From contig CACMYX010000004.1 in assembly GCA_902618015.1 (NCBI GenBank), positions 62,001-126,000 on the forward strand: a stretch of DNA of 64,000 nt, in the 5' to 3' direction. The stretch is from an uncultured Alphaproteobacteria bacterium (GTDB lineage Bacteria; Pseudomonadota; Alphaproteobacteria; HIMB59; GCA-002718135). Below, in pieces: positions 34,232-43,584 of this stretch (positions are counted from its first letter, which is position 1; every line of letters begins with the position of its first letter). The notes beneath the pieces were generated by a model, which was given only the letters and a program-made list of their open reading frames with translations, was not told the DNA's origin and did no database searches. The position numbers were made by a program, and so were the translations under genes.

Positions 34232-37181
34232 ACATTCGTTCTCCATTAGGATCAATCATATGTGGTGAAACAACTTTTAAATTCATTTGTTTATTTCTTA
34301 CAGGATCTGCCCCAACTAAATTGGTATCTTTCCATTTATCTAAACCCCCTTTAACAAAACCTAACCCAATCCAATGTCCAAGTTCAGGAGAATAAGTAAC
34401 TGAGGTAATTCTTCCGATACCCTGTCCTTTAATATTATTTTTTTCACAGACAATAGTTCCAGCATTAAAAGTTTCCTTTAAGTTTGTAGGAAAGAAACCT
34501 ACTAGAATTTCTCGATCATTATTTTTTAATACTCCTCGTTTTCTCATTGCGCTTCCAATATATGATTTTTTTGTAGAAGCCATTTTGCTTAAACCTGCAT
34601 CATCAATTGTTACTCTTCCATCAAGCTCAGCGGCTGTTACATGACCTTTTTCAACTCTAAGTGCACCTAAAGCTTCTAATCCATATAAACATCCATCATA
34701 TTTTTTTGCATTTTCCCAAAGTAGGTCCATCATTGTATTGGCAAAATCTGATTTGACATAAACTTCAAAAGCTAATTCACCAGAAAAACTAATTCTTGCA
34801 ATTCTACAAGGAATATTACCTTTAAGAAATGTTGAAGTAACACCCATAAAAGGTAAGTTATTATTAGTTACAACCAAAGAATCATCGACACAATTATTGA
34901 GAACTTCTCTAGATTTAGGTCCTGCAATTGATACGCCAGCCCATTGTTCAGAAACACTAGTCACATTAACATTAAGATTTGTCCATCTAGTTTGAAGTAA
35001 TTCTTCTAACCATGACATCACTTTTGCAGCTTCACCTGTAGACGTCGTCATAAAATATTCATTTTCTGCTAATCTCCAAGATGTGCCATCATCCATTACA
35101 ATACCGTCATCACGCAACATAATACCGTATCTAGCTTTTCCAACTTGTAGTTTTGAAAAACCATTCGAATAAATTCTATTTAAAAATTCGGAAGAGTCTG
35201 GTCCTTGAATAGCAATTTTGCCTAATGATGTTATATCACAAATTCCAACTGTTTTTCTTACTGTTGATGCTTCTCTTATATAAGAGTCACTTAAAGTTTC
35301 ATTTTCTTTGGGATAATACCAAGGTCTTTGATACAATCCAACTTCAATCATTTTTGCACCATGATCAATATTCCATTGGTGCATTGGTGTTACTCTTAAC
35401 GGCCTAAAATGTTTTCCAACATTTCTTCCGCTTAAGGCACCTATAGATACAGGAGTATAAGGAGGTCTGAAAACAGTAGTTCCAACTTCTGGAATTTCTT
35501 TATTTAAAAGTTCAGCCATTAAAGATAATCCAATGATATTTCCCATTTTTCCTTGATCGTTTGCCATACCTAAAGTTGTGTATCTTTTAAGATGCTCTAC
35601 CGAAATGAAACCTTCACGATGTGCGAGTCTTACGTCATCTGTCGTTACATCATGTTGATAATCTACAAAACTTTTTGATCTAGATTTTTTATATTTTACT
35701 TCATAAAGTGGTTGTATGGGATTTTTCCATCCACCAGGTTTTGGGAAAAAATAATTTGTTTTAGAAATACCTAAACGGTTCAAGGCATCTGTAGTTCCTG
35801 CTATCCCAGAAGCAATACAATCATTTTTATTCCATAAACCTCTAGAAGAACCTACCATTGTAATATTTTCTTTTGAGTCACTCGGTAAAAAACAAGCATT
35901 GCTATAATCCCATTTAGGCCTTACACCCCTGTGAGATAACAAATGTACAGCAGGCGACCAACCGCCTGATAATAGAACCTGATCACAATTTATAGTTTCA
36001 GATTTATTTATATCTTCACTTTTTGATACATCTAAACTATGAATTTTTTTTGAACCATTAATATTATAAGGCACATACCCTTTTCTAATTTCAAAACTTT
36101 TATTTGTTTCAATTTCAAAATTAGTTCGTGAGTCAAGAACAGTTACATTGGCTCCAGCTTCCGATAATTGTTGTGCTGTTTCATAAACAGAATCATTATT
36201 TGTAGCTATCGCAATTCTTTTTCCGGTGAGTACACCATATCTATTCAAATAATGCTTTGATGCATTTACAGTCATTACACCAGGAATATCATTATTATTA
36301 AATGCAATATGTCTTTCAATTGCTCCAGCGCCAACAATTATATGCTTTGCTCTAATAGTCCAAAATCTTTGACGTGGAATGTTTACATTTGGTGCTGATA
36401 TATGATCTGTTACTCTCTCTAATAAACCAACAACACAATTATCATATAGTCCGAACGCAGTAGTTCTAGTCATTATTTTTATGCCTAGATTTTCAAGTTG
36501 ATTTTTAATCTGTGAGTTATCAAAATTATTTTCTGCAAGTTGATCTCCTCCAACAAGACTATCTTGCTCAACTAAAATAACATCTAATTTTTTTTCTGCT
36601 GCCTCTATTGCAGCTGCAACACCAGCAGGTCCTGATCCTACAACAATTAAATCACAAAAATCATGAGCATGCTCATAAGTATCTGGATCAGGTAACCTAG
36701 AAGCACTTCCCATTCCCGCAGCTTTTCTAATAAACTTTTCAAAAAACATCCATATGGCTGTTCCTTTACCCCATTCAAGTGGAGGTATTCCCATAAAAGT
36801 TTTATAATAAAAACCAGCTGCAAAAAACCTACCTAAGTAATTATTTATTCCAGCTAGATCAAAATTTACATTTGGAAATGCATTTTGACCACTTGCTTCC
36901 AAACCATTATATAATTCTTGTGTTGTTGCTCTTACATTTGGATCTCTTCTATCTTTTGAACCAATTGTAACTAAAGCGCCGGATTCCTCGACTCCACTAG
37001 AAAATATTCCCCTTGGTCTATGATATTTAAAACTTCTTCCAACTATGCCGATATTATTTGCTAGTAATGCCGATGCTAGTGTATCTCCTTCAAAACCTTT
37101 GTAATTTTTTTTATCCCAACTAAAGGATAAAATTTTATCTCTATTAATTTTTCCATAGTTATCTAATCTTCGTGTTTTCAT
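34224..37181 (-). CDS. soxA: Sarcosine oxidase alpha subunit
   Basis: This 985-residue alpha subunit of heterotetrameric sarcosine oxidase demethylates sarcosine to glycine, passing the methyl group to tetrahydrofolate as 5,10-methylene-THF with release of hydrogen peroxide. Domain order: an N-terminal ferredoxin-like domain (about 5-100, FEGDTLASALLANNI), an NAD-binding domain starting at VVGSGPAGVAAAIEAAEKK near 180 with a second GXGXXG-like strand near 320, then from about 600 a GcvT-like folate-binding domain including CDITSLGKIAIQGPDSSEF near 649 and FSGELAFEVYVKSDFA near 805. Length is normal. The start overlaps soxD by 4 bases and the stop overlaps soxG. Dimethylglycine dehydrogenase-like multidomain proteins differ in order, so the assignment is firm. 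Confidence 0.93.
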   Translation of the reverse strand: MKTRRLDNYGKINRDKILSFSWDKKNYKGFEGDTLASALLANNIGIVGRSFKYHRPRGIFSSGVEESGALVTIGSKDRRDPNVRATTQELYNGLEASGQNAFPNVNFDLAGINNYLGRFFAAGFYYKTFMGIPPLEWGKGTAIWMFFEKFIRKAAGMGSASRLPDPDTYEHAHDFCDLIVVGSGPAGVAAAIEAAEKKLDVILVEQDSLVGGDQLAENNFDNSQIKNQLENLGIKIMTRTTAFGLYDNCVVGLLERVTDHISAPNVNIPRQRFWTIRAKHIIVGAGAIERHIAFNNNDIPGVMTVNASKHYLNRYGVLTGKRIAIATNNDSVYETAQQLSEAGANVTVLDSRTNFEIETNKSFEIRKGYVPYNINGSKKIHSLDVSKSEDINKSETINCDQVLLSGGWSPAVHLLSHRGVRPKWDYSNACFLPSDSKENITMVGSSRGLWNKNDCIASGIAGTTDALNRLGISKTNYFFPKPGGWKNPIQPLYEVKYKKSRSKSFVDYQHDVTTDDVRLAHREGFISVEHLKRYTTLGMANDQGKMGNIIGLSLMAELLNKEIPEVGTTVFRPPYTPVSIGALSGRNVGKHFRPLRVTPMHQWNIDHGAKMIEVGLYQRPWYYPKENETLSDSYIREASTVRKTVGICDITSLGKIAIQGPDSSEFLNRIYSNGFSKLQVGKARYGIMLRDDGIVMDDGTSWRLAENEYFMTTSTGEAAKVMSWLEELLQTRWTNLNVNVTSVSEQWAGVSIAGPKSREVLNNCVDDSLVVTNNNLPFMGVTSTFLKGNIPCRIARISFSGELAFEVYVKSDFANTMMDLLWENAKKYDGCLYGLEALGALRVEKGHVTAAELDGRVTIDDAGLSKMASTKKSYIGSAMRKRGVLKNNDREILVGFFPTNLKETFNAGTIVCEKNNIKGQGIGRITSVTYSPELGHWIGLGFVKGGLDKWKDTNLVGADPVRNKQMNLKVVSPHMIDPNGERMYA

Positions 37182-37462
37182 TTATTATTTTCTACAACCT
37201 TCTGTAAATTTGGATGGCATGGTTTGACACTTTTTATTTCATGAGTGACTGTAGAACGTTCAACCACTAACCACATTCTACATCCATTCGAATGATGCCA
37301 TGTTTCAAATTGAAACCCTTTTATGTTTTTTCTAAAAAATATAGCTTCAGTCCATTCTTTCTCAGATGCATCTAACGAAGGATAATTGATTGTTGCATCT
37401 CCTCCATAACTAAATTCACTATGATCTCTTTCACCACAATAAGGACAATTGATTCTAATCAT
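37178..37462 (-). CDS. soxD: Sarcosine oxidase delta subunit
   Basis: This 94-residue zinc-binding subunit of heterotetrameric sarcosine oxidase has the expected length. The zinc ligands are visible: CPYCG at residues 6-10 and the HHSNGC segment near 56-61. It starts with MIRINCPYCGERD, the classic SoxD N-terminus, and contains WTEAIFFRKN near 38. Its stop overlaps the soxA start by 4 bases and it begins directly after the soxB stop, so synthesis is coupled. It has a structural role at the interface of the alpha and beta subunits. Confidence 0.93.
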   Translation of the reverse strand: MIRINCPYCGERDHSEFSYGGDATINYPSLDASEKEWTEAIFFRKNIKGFQFETWHHSNGCRMWLVVERSTVTHEIKSVKPCHPNLQKVVENNK

Positions 37463-38728
37463 TTAACCGTGCAATTTCGGGTCAGGTCCTGCGCCACGTT
37501 CATCAATATTGATACCTTTTTCAAATCTTTCTAAATTATGATTTTGAACGTAGTTATGCGGGCTTTCATTTGCAATTAAGTCAGCAAAATACCAACCGGA
37601 TGCTGGACTAGCTTTAAAACCTCCATAGTTCCAACCAGCATTTAAATAGAGATTAGATATTGGCGTTTTACAAATAAAAAATGATCCGTCCATTGTCATA
37701 TCCATAACACCTGCCCAATGACGAAGTAATCTTATTCTTCCAAGTGAAGGAAATATTGCCATAGCCGCTTCGGCAACATCTTGAACCATAGGAAGATTTC
37801 CTCTTTGCGCATATGATTTATACCAGTCAAGATCACCACCAAATACCATGCTTCCTTTATCAGACTGCGATATATAGAAATGTGCTCCACCTACACCGTA
37901 AACAACAACCTGATCTAGAAGTGGTTTAACTGCCTCAGATACAAATGCTTGTAATTTATGAGACTCAATTGGCAAATTACCTAATTCTGCCATTTGCCAT
38001 AACATTGAAGTATTGCCTGCAACAGCAAATCCTATTTTCTTTCCTTTTATAATTCCTCTTGAAGTTTGAATACTTTCAATATTTCCATTCTTTCTTGTAA
38101 AACCTGTAACTTCACAATTTTGAAGAATGTCTACACCTAATGTATCTGCAGCCCTTGCATAACCCCATGCAACTGCATCGTGTCTTGCATTGCCTGCTCT
38201 TTTTTGAACTGCAGCTCCAAGTATTGGAAATCTAGAATTATGATAATTTAAATGCGGTATTTTTTTCTTTAAAGTTTTTAAATCCCAAAGTTCTGCATCA
38301 GTTCCGTGGAGTCGCATAATATTATAAATCCGTGAAACTGAATCTTTAGCACCAGGGCTATGAAATAACGAGACGTGAGCTCGTTGGCTAAACATTACAT
38401 TATAATTTAATTCGTGACTTAAATTTTCCCATAACTTTAAAGAATGTTCATAAAATTCGTGGTTGCCTGGCATCATATAATTTGATCTTACAATAGTTGT
38501 ATTACGTCCAGCGTTTCCTCCACCAATCCAGCCTTTTTCTAAGATAGCTACATTTTTTATATTATGATTCTTTGCTAAATAATATGCTGTGGCAAGACCG
38601 TGTAAACCTCCCCCAATTATTACAACATCATAAATACTTTTTGGTTCTGGATCACGCCATTGTCTAGTCCAATAAGACTGACCATTTAAACCGTTTTTAA
38701 TTACATTCCAGGCATTAAATTTTGTCAT
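37463..38728 (-). CDS. soxB: Sarcosine oxidase beta subunit
   Basis: This 421-residue flavin-carrying beta subunit oxidises sarcosine. Seen: FAD motif VVIIGGGLHGLATAYYLA at residues 35-52, GWIGGGNAGRNTTIVRSNYM near 66-85, the conserved histidine H183 in ARHDAVAWGYARAADT that corresponds to the covalent FMN attachment site of the family, and the C-terminal NAGWNYGGFKASPASGW near 379. It is the first gene of soxBDAG and follows a 76-base gap, the only sizeable gap within the 15-kb run, so an internal promoter is possible although no consensus stands out. The product glycine and one-carbon unit would feed central C1 metabolism. Confidence 0.93.
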   Translation of the reverse strand: MTKFNAWNVIKNGLNGQSYWTRQWRDPEPKSIYDVVIIGGGLHGLATAYYLAKNHNIKNVAILEKGWIGGGNAGRNTTIVRSNYMMPGNHEFYEHSLKLWENLSHELNYNVMFSQRAHVSLFHSPGAKDSVSRIYNIMRLHGTDAELWDLKTLKKKIPHLNYHNSRFPILGAAVQKRAGNARHDAVAWGYARAADTLGVDILQNCEVTGFTRKNGNIESIQTSRGIIKGKKIGFAVAGNTSMLWQMAELGNLPIESHKLQAFVSEAVKPLLDQVVVYGVGGAHFYISQSDKGSMVFGGDLDWYKSYAQRGNLPMVQDVAEAAMAIFPSLGRIRLLRHWAGVMDMTMDGSFFICKTPISNLYLNAGWNYGGFKASPASGWYFADLIANESPHNYVQNHNLERFEKGINIDERGAGPDPKLHG

Positions 38729-38804
38729 TTGTTTTATTAATTATTAGAATAGTTGATGAAAGTAAAATGAATTAACTTGCCATGCTAGTGTTATTTAATC
38801 ACAG

Positions 38805-39830
38805 TTAACTTAATGAATCTGGCCATGTGTCATTTAATCTATAACCTTCTGGAAAAGGATCATCCTTATCGATATATAAACTTTGTTTTCCAGTAATAAA
38901 TGCACTACCTGTTATTTTTGGAATAATACAATTTTTGTTATTAATTTTAATTTCTTTTTCAATACTTGCTCTAAATGAAGATCCTATAATAGACTTTGAT
39001 ATAAATTCTTCATTTATTTGTATTTCATTTTTTTCTTTCATTACTGCTAATCTTGCTGAAGTACCTGTACCACAAGGTGAGCGATCAAGTTTCCCAGGTC
39101 GTATAACAACTGTATTTAATCCTGTAAGTAATGATTGATTATTTTTTTTTAAGGGTTCAATAAATTGGCAAAAGGAAAGATAATCTAATCCTTTAATAGT
39201 AGGATGCTCAAACCCAATAGATGCGTTTGCTTCTTTCAATAATTCTTTGGCAACATTTACAAATTTATTTGCATTCTTTGGTTCAATTTTAAGATTAAAA
39301 TCACTAGCATTACAAATTAAAAAACTGTCACCTCCAAAAGCAGTACTTACTTTAATTGTACCATAATTTTTAGTCTTTAAATCTACATCTATTTTATCTG
39401 CAAAGCAGGCAAGATTAGTTAGAGTAACACTTTTAACTTTCTTATTTTCACAATCAGCAACAACTTTTATTAAACCACCGGGAGCTTCAAGTGTAAGCAT
39501 TGTTTTAGGATATTTCATTCGAACAATATTTTTTTCTAATAACACTGTCGTTACACAAATTGCATTTGATCCACTCATTGGAGGATTATCTTCTGGTTCC
39601 ATGATTACAAATCCAGCATCTGCATTTTTATTTGAAGGTTCTAAAATAATATTACAATGTTTAAAGACCCCTCCCCGAGGTTCATTTAAAAAAAAATTTC
39701 TCCATTTTTTATCTAAAAAAAGTTTTTTAGAAGCTTCCTCAGGTGAATTAAACTTCAAGCCTTTAATTCCAGTTACGACATCCCCAATTTCACCACAGCA
39801 ATGTGTGTTAAATACTATGATTTCATCCAT
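38805..39830 (-). CDS. Proline racemase family enzyme, Ser/Cys type (hydroxyproline epimerase or dehydratase)
   Basis: This 341-residue enzyme has the pseudo-symmetric proline racemase fold. The first catalytic position is serine, S86 in PPMSGSNAICV, where proline racemase and most 4-hydroxyproline epimerases have cysteine. The second is the normal cysteine C253 in DRSPCGTGTSARL. Ser/Cys members of this family are known to include 4-hydroxyproline epimerases and trans-3-hydroxyproline dehydratases, so either reaction is possible. The adjacent ornithine-cyclodeaminase-family gene could act as a pyrroline-2-carboxylate reductase in the second case. The start overlaps the upstream M24 gene by 8 bases. 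The precise substrate is an inference. Confidence 0.8.
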   Translation of the reverse strand: MDEIIVFNTHCCGEIGDVVTGIKGLKFNSPEEASKKLFLDKKWRNFFLNEPRGGVFKHCNIILEPSNKNADAGFVIMEPEDNPPMSGSNAICVTTVLLEKNIVRMKYPKTMLTLEAPGGLIKVVADCENKKVKSVTLTNLACFADKIDVDLKTKNYGTIKVSTAFGGDSFLICNASDFNLKIEPKNANKFVNVAKELLKEANASIGFEHPTIKGLDYLSFCQFIEPLKKNNQSLLTGLNTVVIRPGKLDRSPCGTGTSARLAVMKEKNEIQINEEFISKSIIGSSFRASIEKEIKINNKNCIIPKITGSAFITGKQSLYIDKDDPFPEGYRLNDTWPDSLS

Positions 39831-40980
39831 GTGGAATTATTAGGTCATCAATATTTTTAGAATGATGTGTAATTTGTTCGTATCCATCTTTTGTTATAAT
39901 AAAACTATCACCAACTTGTGATCTAAAATTATTTGCACTTGCTCCACCATCAACAGCAAATACCATTCCAGGTTCCAGTACTGTTTTATTACCAACTACT
40001 AATTGTGGTTCCTCTAAAAAGCTAAAGCCTGTACCTCTTCCACATCGAAATGTAGGATAAGGGTATCCCTCAGACTGTATAGTATCTGCATAAGCAGCAT
40101 GAACTTCTTCAGCTGTTACTCCAGGACCAAGAATTTCAAGAGCAGCTTTTTGAGATTTAACTGCAGTCTCAAAAGCTTTTATTTGTTCATCGGATTGAAT
40201 TTCTTCTACCCAAAATATTCTGTCAAAACCTAATTTAAACCTATGGAAATTTGTAGAACCACAATAACATACGAATACGGGATCACCTTTTTTTATAATT
40301 TTGGTTGAAGCACGATGGTGAGTTTTAGGCAAATCATGACCCGATGTCATAACAGGTAAAAAGTGAATATTTGGGGACATATTGATATTATCAGGATAAA
40401 ATTCTTTTAAAAGATCTGCAGCTTTTCTTGTTCCAGCTTGTGATTGTGCAAGTGCAACCTCATACTCAGGAACATTATGGCCAATTGTTTTTTTTGCTGC
40501 CTCCATCATAGCCATACCAACTTCGCCGGCATGACGAGCTATATTCAATTCATGATTAGATTTAATCATTCTTATATTATCTATTAATTTGCTTAAATCC
40601 CCAGGTTGGTCTTGAAGTAATTCGTCTAAATAACTCTTAACCATTGGGTTAATTTTAAATTTTTCAATAAAAATATTTTTATGCTGATTGATGATTTGAG
40701 GTAATAATTCTCTCCATTCATTTCCAATACCATCATTCCATGTTTCGACCATATCTACAGGACAAGATTCTGGTACTAATAAAACATCAAGAAGAGGTGT
40801 TATTAAATAAGTTTTATGATCATTTGAAACAACTAATAATGTTGGTCGATAAAAATCCATATGAAGAAAGTCATGGTATCCTGTGAAATAATATATCGAG
40901 TCATCATCTGTTATAATTGAGAGATCAATATTATTCTCAGACATTTTTTTCTTTAATTTATTTAGATTTTCAGAAAACAT
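39823..40980 (-). CDS. Creatinase-like M24 family hydrolase
   Basis: This 385-residue protein has the N-terminal creatinase domain (about 1-140, with YYFTGYHDF near 30) and the C-terminal pita-bread domain. It is closest in pattern to creatinase: HAGEVGMAMMEAAKKTIG (150-167) followed by PEYEVALAQSQAG, and H221 in KTHHRASTKIIKKGD falls where creatinase has its catalytic histidine 232. Metal ligands of M24 peptidases are mostly absent: VCYCG replaces the first Asp motif, GRGTG replaces GHG, and VDGG and QVGDS replace the two Glu motifs. It should therefore be a metal-independent amidine or amide hydrolase. It lies one base from the M20 gene and in the same run as a glycine-amidinotransferase homologue and sarcosine oxidase, so a creatine- or guanidinoacetate-type substrate is attractive but unproven. 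Confidence 0.78.
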   Translation of the reverse strand: MFSENLNKLKKKMSENNIDLSIITDDDSIYYFTGYHDFLHMDFYRPTLLVVSNDHKTYLITPLLDVLLVPESCPVDMVETWNDGIGNEWRELLPQIINQHKNIFIEKFKINPMVKSYLDELLQDQPGDLSKLIDNIRMIKSNHELNIARHAGEVGMAMMEAAKKTIGHNVPEYEVALAQSQAGTRKAADLLKEFYPDNINMSPNIHFLPVMTSGHDLPKTHHRASTKIIKKGDPVFVCYCGSTNFHRFKLGFDRIFWVEEIQSDEQIKAFETAVKSQKAALEILGPGVTAEEVHAAYADTIQSEGYPYPTFRCGRGTGFSFLEEPQLVVGNKTVLEPGMVFAVDGGASANNFRSQVGDSFIITKDGYEQITHHSKNIDDLIIPHG

Positions 40981-42135
40981 TTATTTTAATTGTTGTTCTA
41001 CCAATTCAGCCCAATATGAAGAACCTATGACTAATAATTCGTCATTAAAATCATAATTGTCAGCATGTAAAGGTCTAGAATGCTGCTCTGATGTGCCGTT
41101 ACCCATTAATACAAAGCAGCCAGGTTTTTCATTTGCCATAACAGAAAAATCTTCTGAGAATAAACGTGGTTCTATATTACCATTACATTTATCACTACCA
41201 AGTAAAGAAACTGCAGCTTTTGTTGCAGACTCAGTTTGATTTTTTGAATTAAAAGTTACAGGACAGGCTGTTTCATATTTAACACTACCATTAACACCAT
41301 GTGCATTGCAAATCCCTTCGACAATTTGTAACATTTTTGAAGCAATCTTTTCATTTGTTTCTTTTGATAAAGCTCTAGCGTCACCAGTCATTTTTACCAT
41401 ACCTGGCAGAACATTTTTTTTACCATCGGTTATAAATTCGGTAATAGACACTATACCATTGTCTGCTGGATTTAATTTCCTAGACACAATCGATTGAAGT
41501 GCTACAGCTATTTGAGAACCAACAGTTATTGCATCTACCCCCATATGAGGTAATGCAGCGTGCCCACCTTTAGTTTTTATTTCAATTTCAAATAAATTTT
41601 CGCTGGCTGTAATAGCTCCATTTCTTGTACCAAATGTTCCAATTTCCATGTTAGGAATATTGTGCATAGCGTAAACTTCATCAATGTTAAATTTATCAAA
41701 CAATCCTTCATCTATCATTGTTCTTGCACCGAATGTATTCTCTTCATCAGGTTGAAAAATAAAATATGCCGTACCGTTAAAGTTACCTTTTTCTGATAAA
41801 TATTTTGCTGCACCTAATAACATTGTTGTGTGACCGTCATGTCCACATGCATGCATTCTGTTATCAAACTTGGACTTATAACTAAACTTATTAGTTTCAT
41901 GTATAGGAAGAGCATCCATGTCAGCTCTTATACCTATTGATTTTGAACTATTTCCTTTTTTTAAAATTCCAACTACTCCAGTTCTGGCAATACCAGAATG
42001 AACTTCTATTCCAAACTCTTTTAGAAGTGTTGACACTTTTGCTGCAGCATACTCCTCTTCAAAACTTAATTGTGGGTGCATATGAAGATCATGACGCCAT
42101 TCTACTAATTGGTTATGTAATGACTCAGTTTTCAT
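40981..42135 (-). CDS. M20 family amidohydrolase (hippurate hydrolase/aminoacylase type)
   Basis: This 384-residue zinc-dependent amidohydrolase cleaves N-acyl amino acids. Seen: MHACGHDGHTTMLLGAAKYL near 92-111, with the metal-binding Cys/His pair, the catalytic glutamates in IFQPDEENTFGARTMIDEG near 130, the histidine in MHNIPNMEIG near 157, and the dimerisation-domain segment GHAALPHMGVDAI near 192. It is of normal length and cytoplasmic. It starts 3 bases after the upstream PLP enzyme gene and abuts the creatinase-like gene. In an ectoine pathway lacking a recognisable AstE-type DoeB, an M20 amidohydrolase could deacetylate N-acetyl-2,4-diaminobutyrate, the product of the ectoine hydrolase encoded 8 kb downstream on the same strand. 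Confidence 0.85.
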   Translation of the reverse strand: MKTESLHNQLVEWRHDLHMHPQLSFEEEYAAAKVSTLLKEFGIEVHSGIARTGVVGILKKGNSSKSIGIRADMDALPIHETNKFSYKSKFDNRMHACGHDGHTTMLLGAAKYLSEKGNFNGTAYFIFQPDEENTFGARTMIDEGLFDKFNIDEVYAMHNIPNMEIGTFGTRNGAITASENLFEIEIKTKGGHAALPHMGVDAITVGSQIAVALQSIVSRKLNPADNGIVSITEFITDGKKNVLPGMVKMTGDARALSKETNEKIASKMLQIVEGICNAHGVNGSVKYETACPVTFNSKNQTESATKAAVSLLGSDKCNGNIEPRLFSEDFSVMANEKPGCFVLMGNGTSEQHSRPLHADNYDFNDELLVIGSSYWAELVEQQLK

Positions 42136-42138
42136 AAC

Positions 42139-43581
42139 CTACATATTATTAAATTCTTTAATCTTATTGTCTAGAGAAAGCATATATTCATAATGTGAAT
42201 TCCAAAATTTTTGATCTTTTCTTTTTTCAAATTCTTCAAGACTTACACCTTGTTGCTCTACCCAAGTAAAGTACCCTAAATTAAATATTCTTTTCTTATC
42301 CATGTAAGAAAGTTCTAGCATATTATCAGTAGATATTCCTGATAAGTGTTTTCCAAATAGTTCAGCACAAACTATTTCATCATAATTATTCTTAAAATCA
42401 GCAATGGTCTTATTCAACTCTGACATGTATAAATCTGCACCATCTGTAGCAACCGTTATAATTGCGTCATCGCTATTTAAATCCATATATTTAGCTAGTT
42501 TTATTGATGCCAATATATTTGCAATTGCTGAAAAGCCAAATTCAGGAAGTCGTGAAACAAAATCAGGCTCAAAATTTTTTTTCTCAATTAAAAACTTTTT
42601 TCCTATTTCAGTATTAAAAATCATATTTAGATTATTGGTAGCTTGATCAGAAACATCTACGACAAAATCTGTATTCATTACATTATGAATAAGGGGAACA
42701 TGTTTGTCACCAATTCCTTGTATATTATGTTCACCATAACCTCCATGAAGCAAAGTTGGGCACTCCAAAGCTTCAACAACTGCAATCTTCGTCTGTAATT
42801 TATCTTTAAGATAATCTCCTGCTGCTAGAGTACCACTTGATCCTGAAGCACTTACGTAAAACCTAGGAGTTAAATTACTGTTACCTTTAACTTTAAGAAA
42901 TGATTTTTCAAAAGATGGACCCGTTATAGAACGATGAATACTGTAATTATAATACTCATCAAATTGATTTATGATATCATTTTGATTATCTTTTTTTAAT
43001 TCATTACAAGCATCGTAAATTTCTTTAACATTACTTTCTGTGCCTTTTGTCTTTATGATATTTTTTTTATCTTCAACCCAATTATTCAACCATTCAAATC
43101 TCTCATTACTCATTCCTTCAGGAAGTATTGCAATACTATTAAGACCCATTATCCGAGATATTGCTACTCCGCCCCTACAATAATTTCCTGTAGAAGGCCA
43201 AACTGCTTTATGTTTTTCATAATCAAAAGTGCCATTTAATATTCTTGGAAGCAAACAACCATAAGCTGCCAAAACTTTATGAGCTGTTATTAAAGGAAAA
43301 TATCGTCCCATATTTACAATTATCTTTGCCTTAACACCTGTGAATTCTGTTGGAAGCACAATATATTCAGGCTCATTTCCAAAATCTGATTGATCTCTTT
43401 TATTAAACCAATGAACTCTAAAGAGGTTAAGAGGATTGATATCATTATTATTTATTTTTTTTAGAGAATTTTTAATATCATCATTAATAATTTGAGGGTC
43501 TTGAAGTTCACTTATACTTGGCAAGACAACTCCTTTTGATTTGAAGTAATCAGACGTTTTTTTTATTATTGCTTGACTCAT
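42139..43581 (-). CDS. Fold-type II PLP-dependent enzyme, cysteine-synthase-like, unknown reaction
   Basis: This 480-residue PLP enzyme has an unusual fold-II sequence. The phosphate-binding asparagine loop is WPSTGNYCRGGVAISRIMG near 128-146. The PLP lysine is most likely the one in ITAHKVLAAYGCLLPRI near 97-113, which replaces the usual SxK context. A second cofactor-region loop is SASGSSGTLAAGDYLKDK near 244. It is longer than threonine dehydratase or cysteine synthase (about 320) and is not DsdA. It lies 3 bases downstream of eutC and 3 bases upstream of the M20 gene. Elimination or replacement on a diaminobutyrate- or hydroxyamino-acid-like intermediate would suit the pathway. I recall close relatives annotated only as PLP-dependent beta-subunit proteins, with no established function. 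Confidence 0.65.
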   Translation of the reverse strand: MSQAIIKKTSDYFKSKGVVLPSISELQDPQIINDDIKNSLKKINNNDINPLNLFRVHWFNKRDQSDFGNEPEYIVLPTEFTGVKAKIIVNMGRYFPLITAHKVLAAYGCLLPRILNGTFDYEKHKAVWPSTGNYCRGGVAISRIMGLNSIAILPEGMSNERFEWLNNWVEDKKNIIKTKGTESNVKEIYDACNELKKDNQNDIINQFDEYYNYSIHRSITGPSFEKSFLKVKGNSNLTPRFYVSASGSSGTLAAGDYLKDKLQTKIAVVEALECPTLLHGGYGEHNIQGIGDKHVPLIHNVMNTDFVVDVSDQATNNLNMIFNTEIGKKFLIEKKNFEPDFVSRLPEFGFSAIANILASIKLAKYMDLNSDDAIITVATDGADLYMSELNKTIADFKNNYDEIVCAELFGKHLSGISTDNMLELSYMDKKRIFNLGYFTWVEQQGVSLEEFEKRKDQKFWNSHYEYMLSLDNKIKEFNNM

Positions 43582-43584
43582 AAA

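Noticed and set aside
38729..38804. Riboswitch or leader (for example glycine type) upstream of soxB
   Set aside because: The 76-base gap is too short for a glycine riboswitch and no conserved stem core can be seen.
42139..43581. D-serine dehydratase (DsdA) for the long PLP enzyme
   Set aside because: The lysine context and asparagine loop do not match DsdA; only the fold type can be supported.
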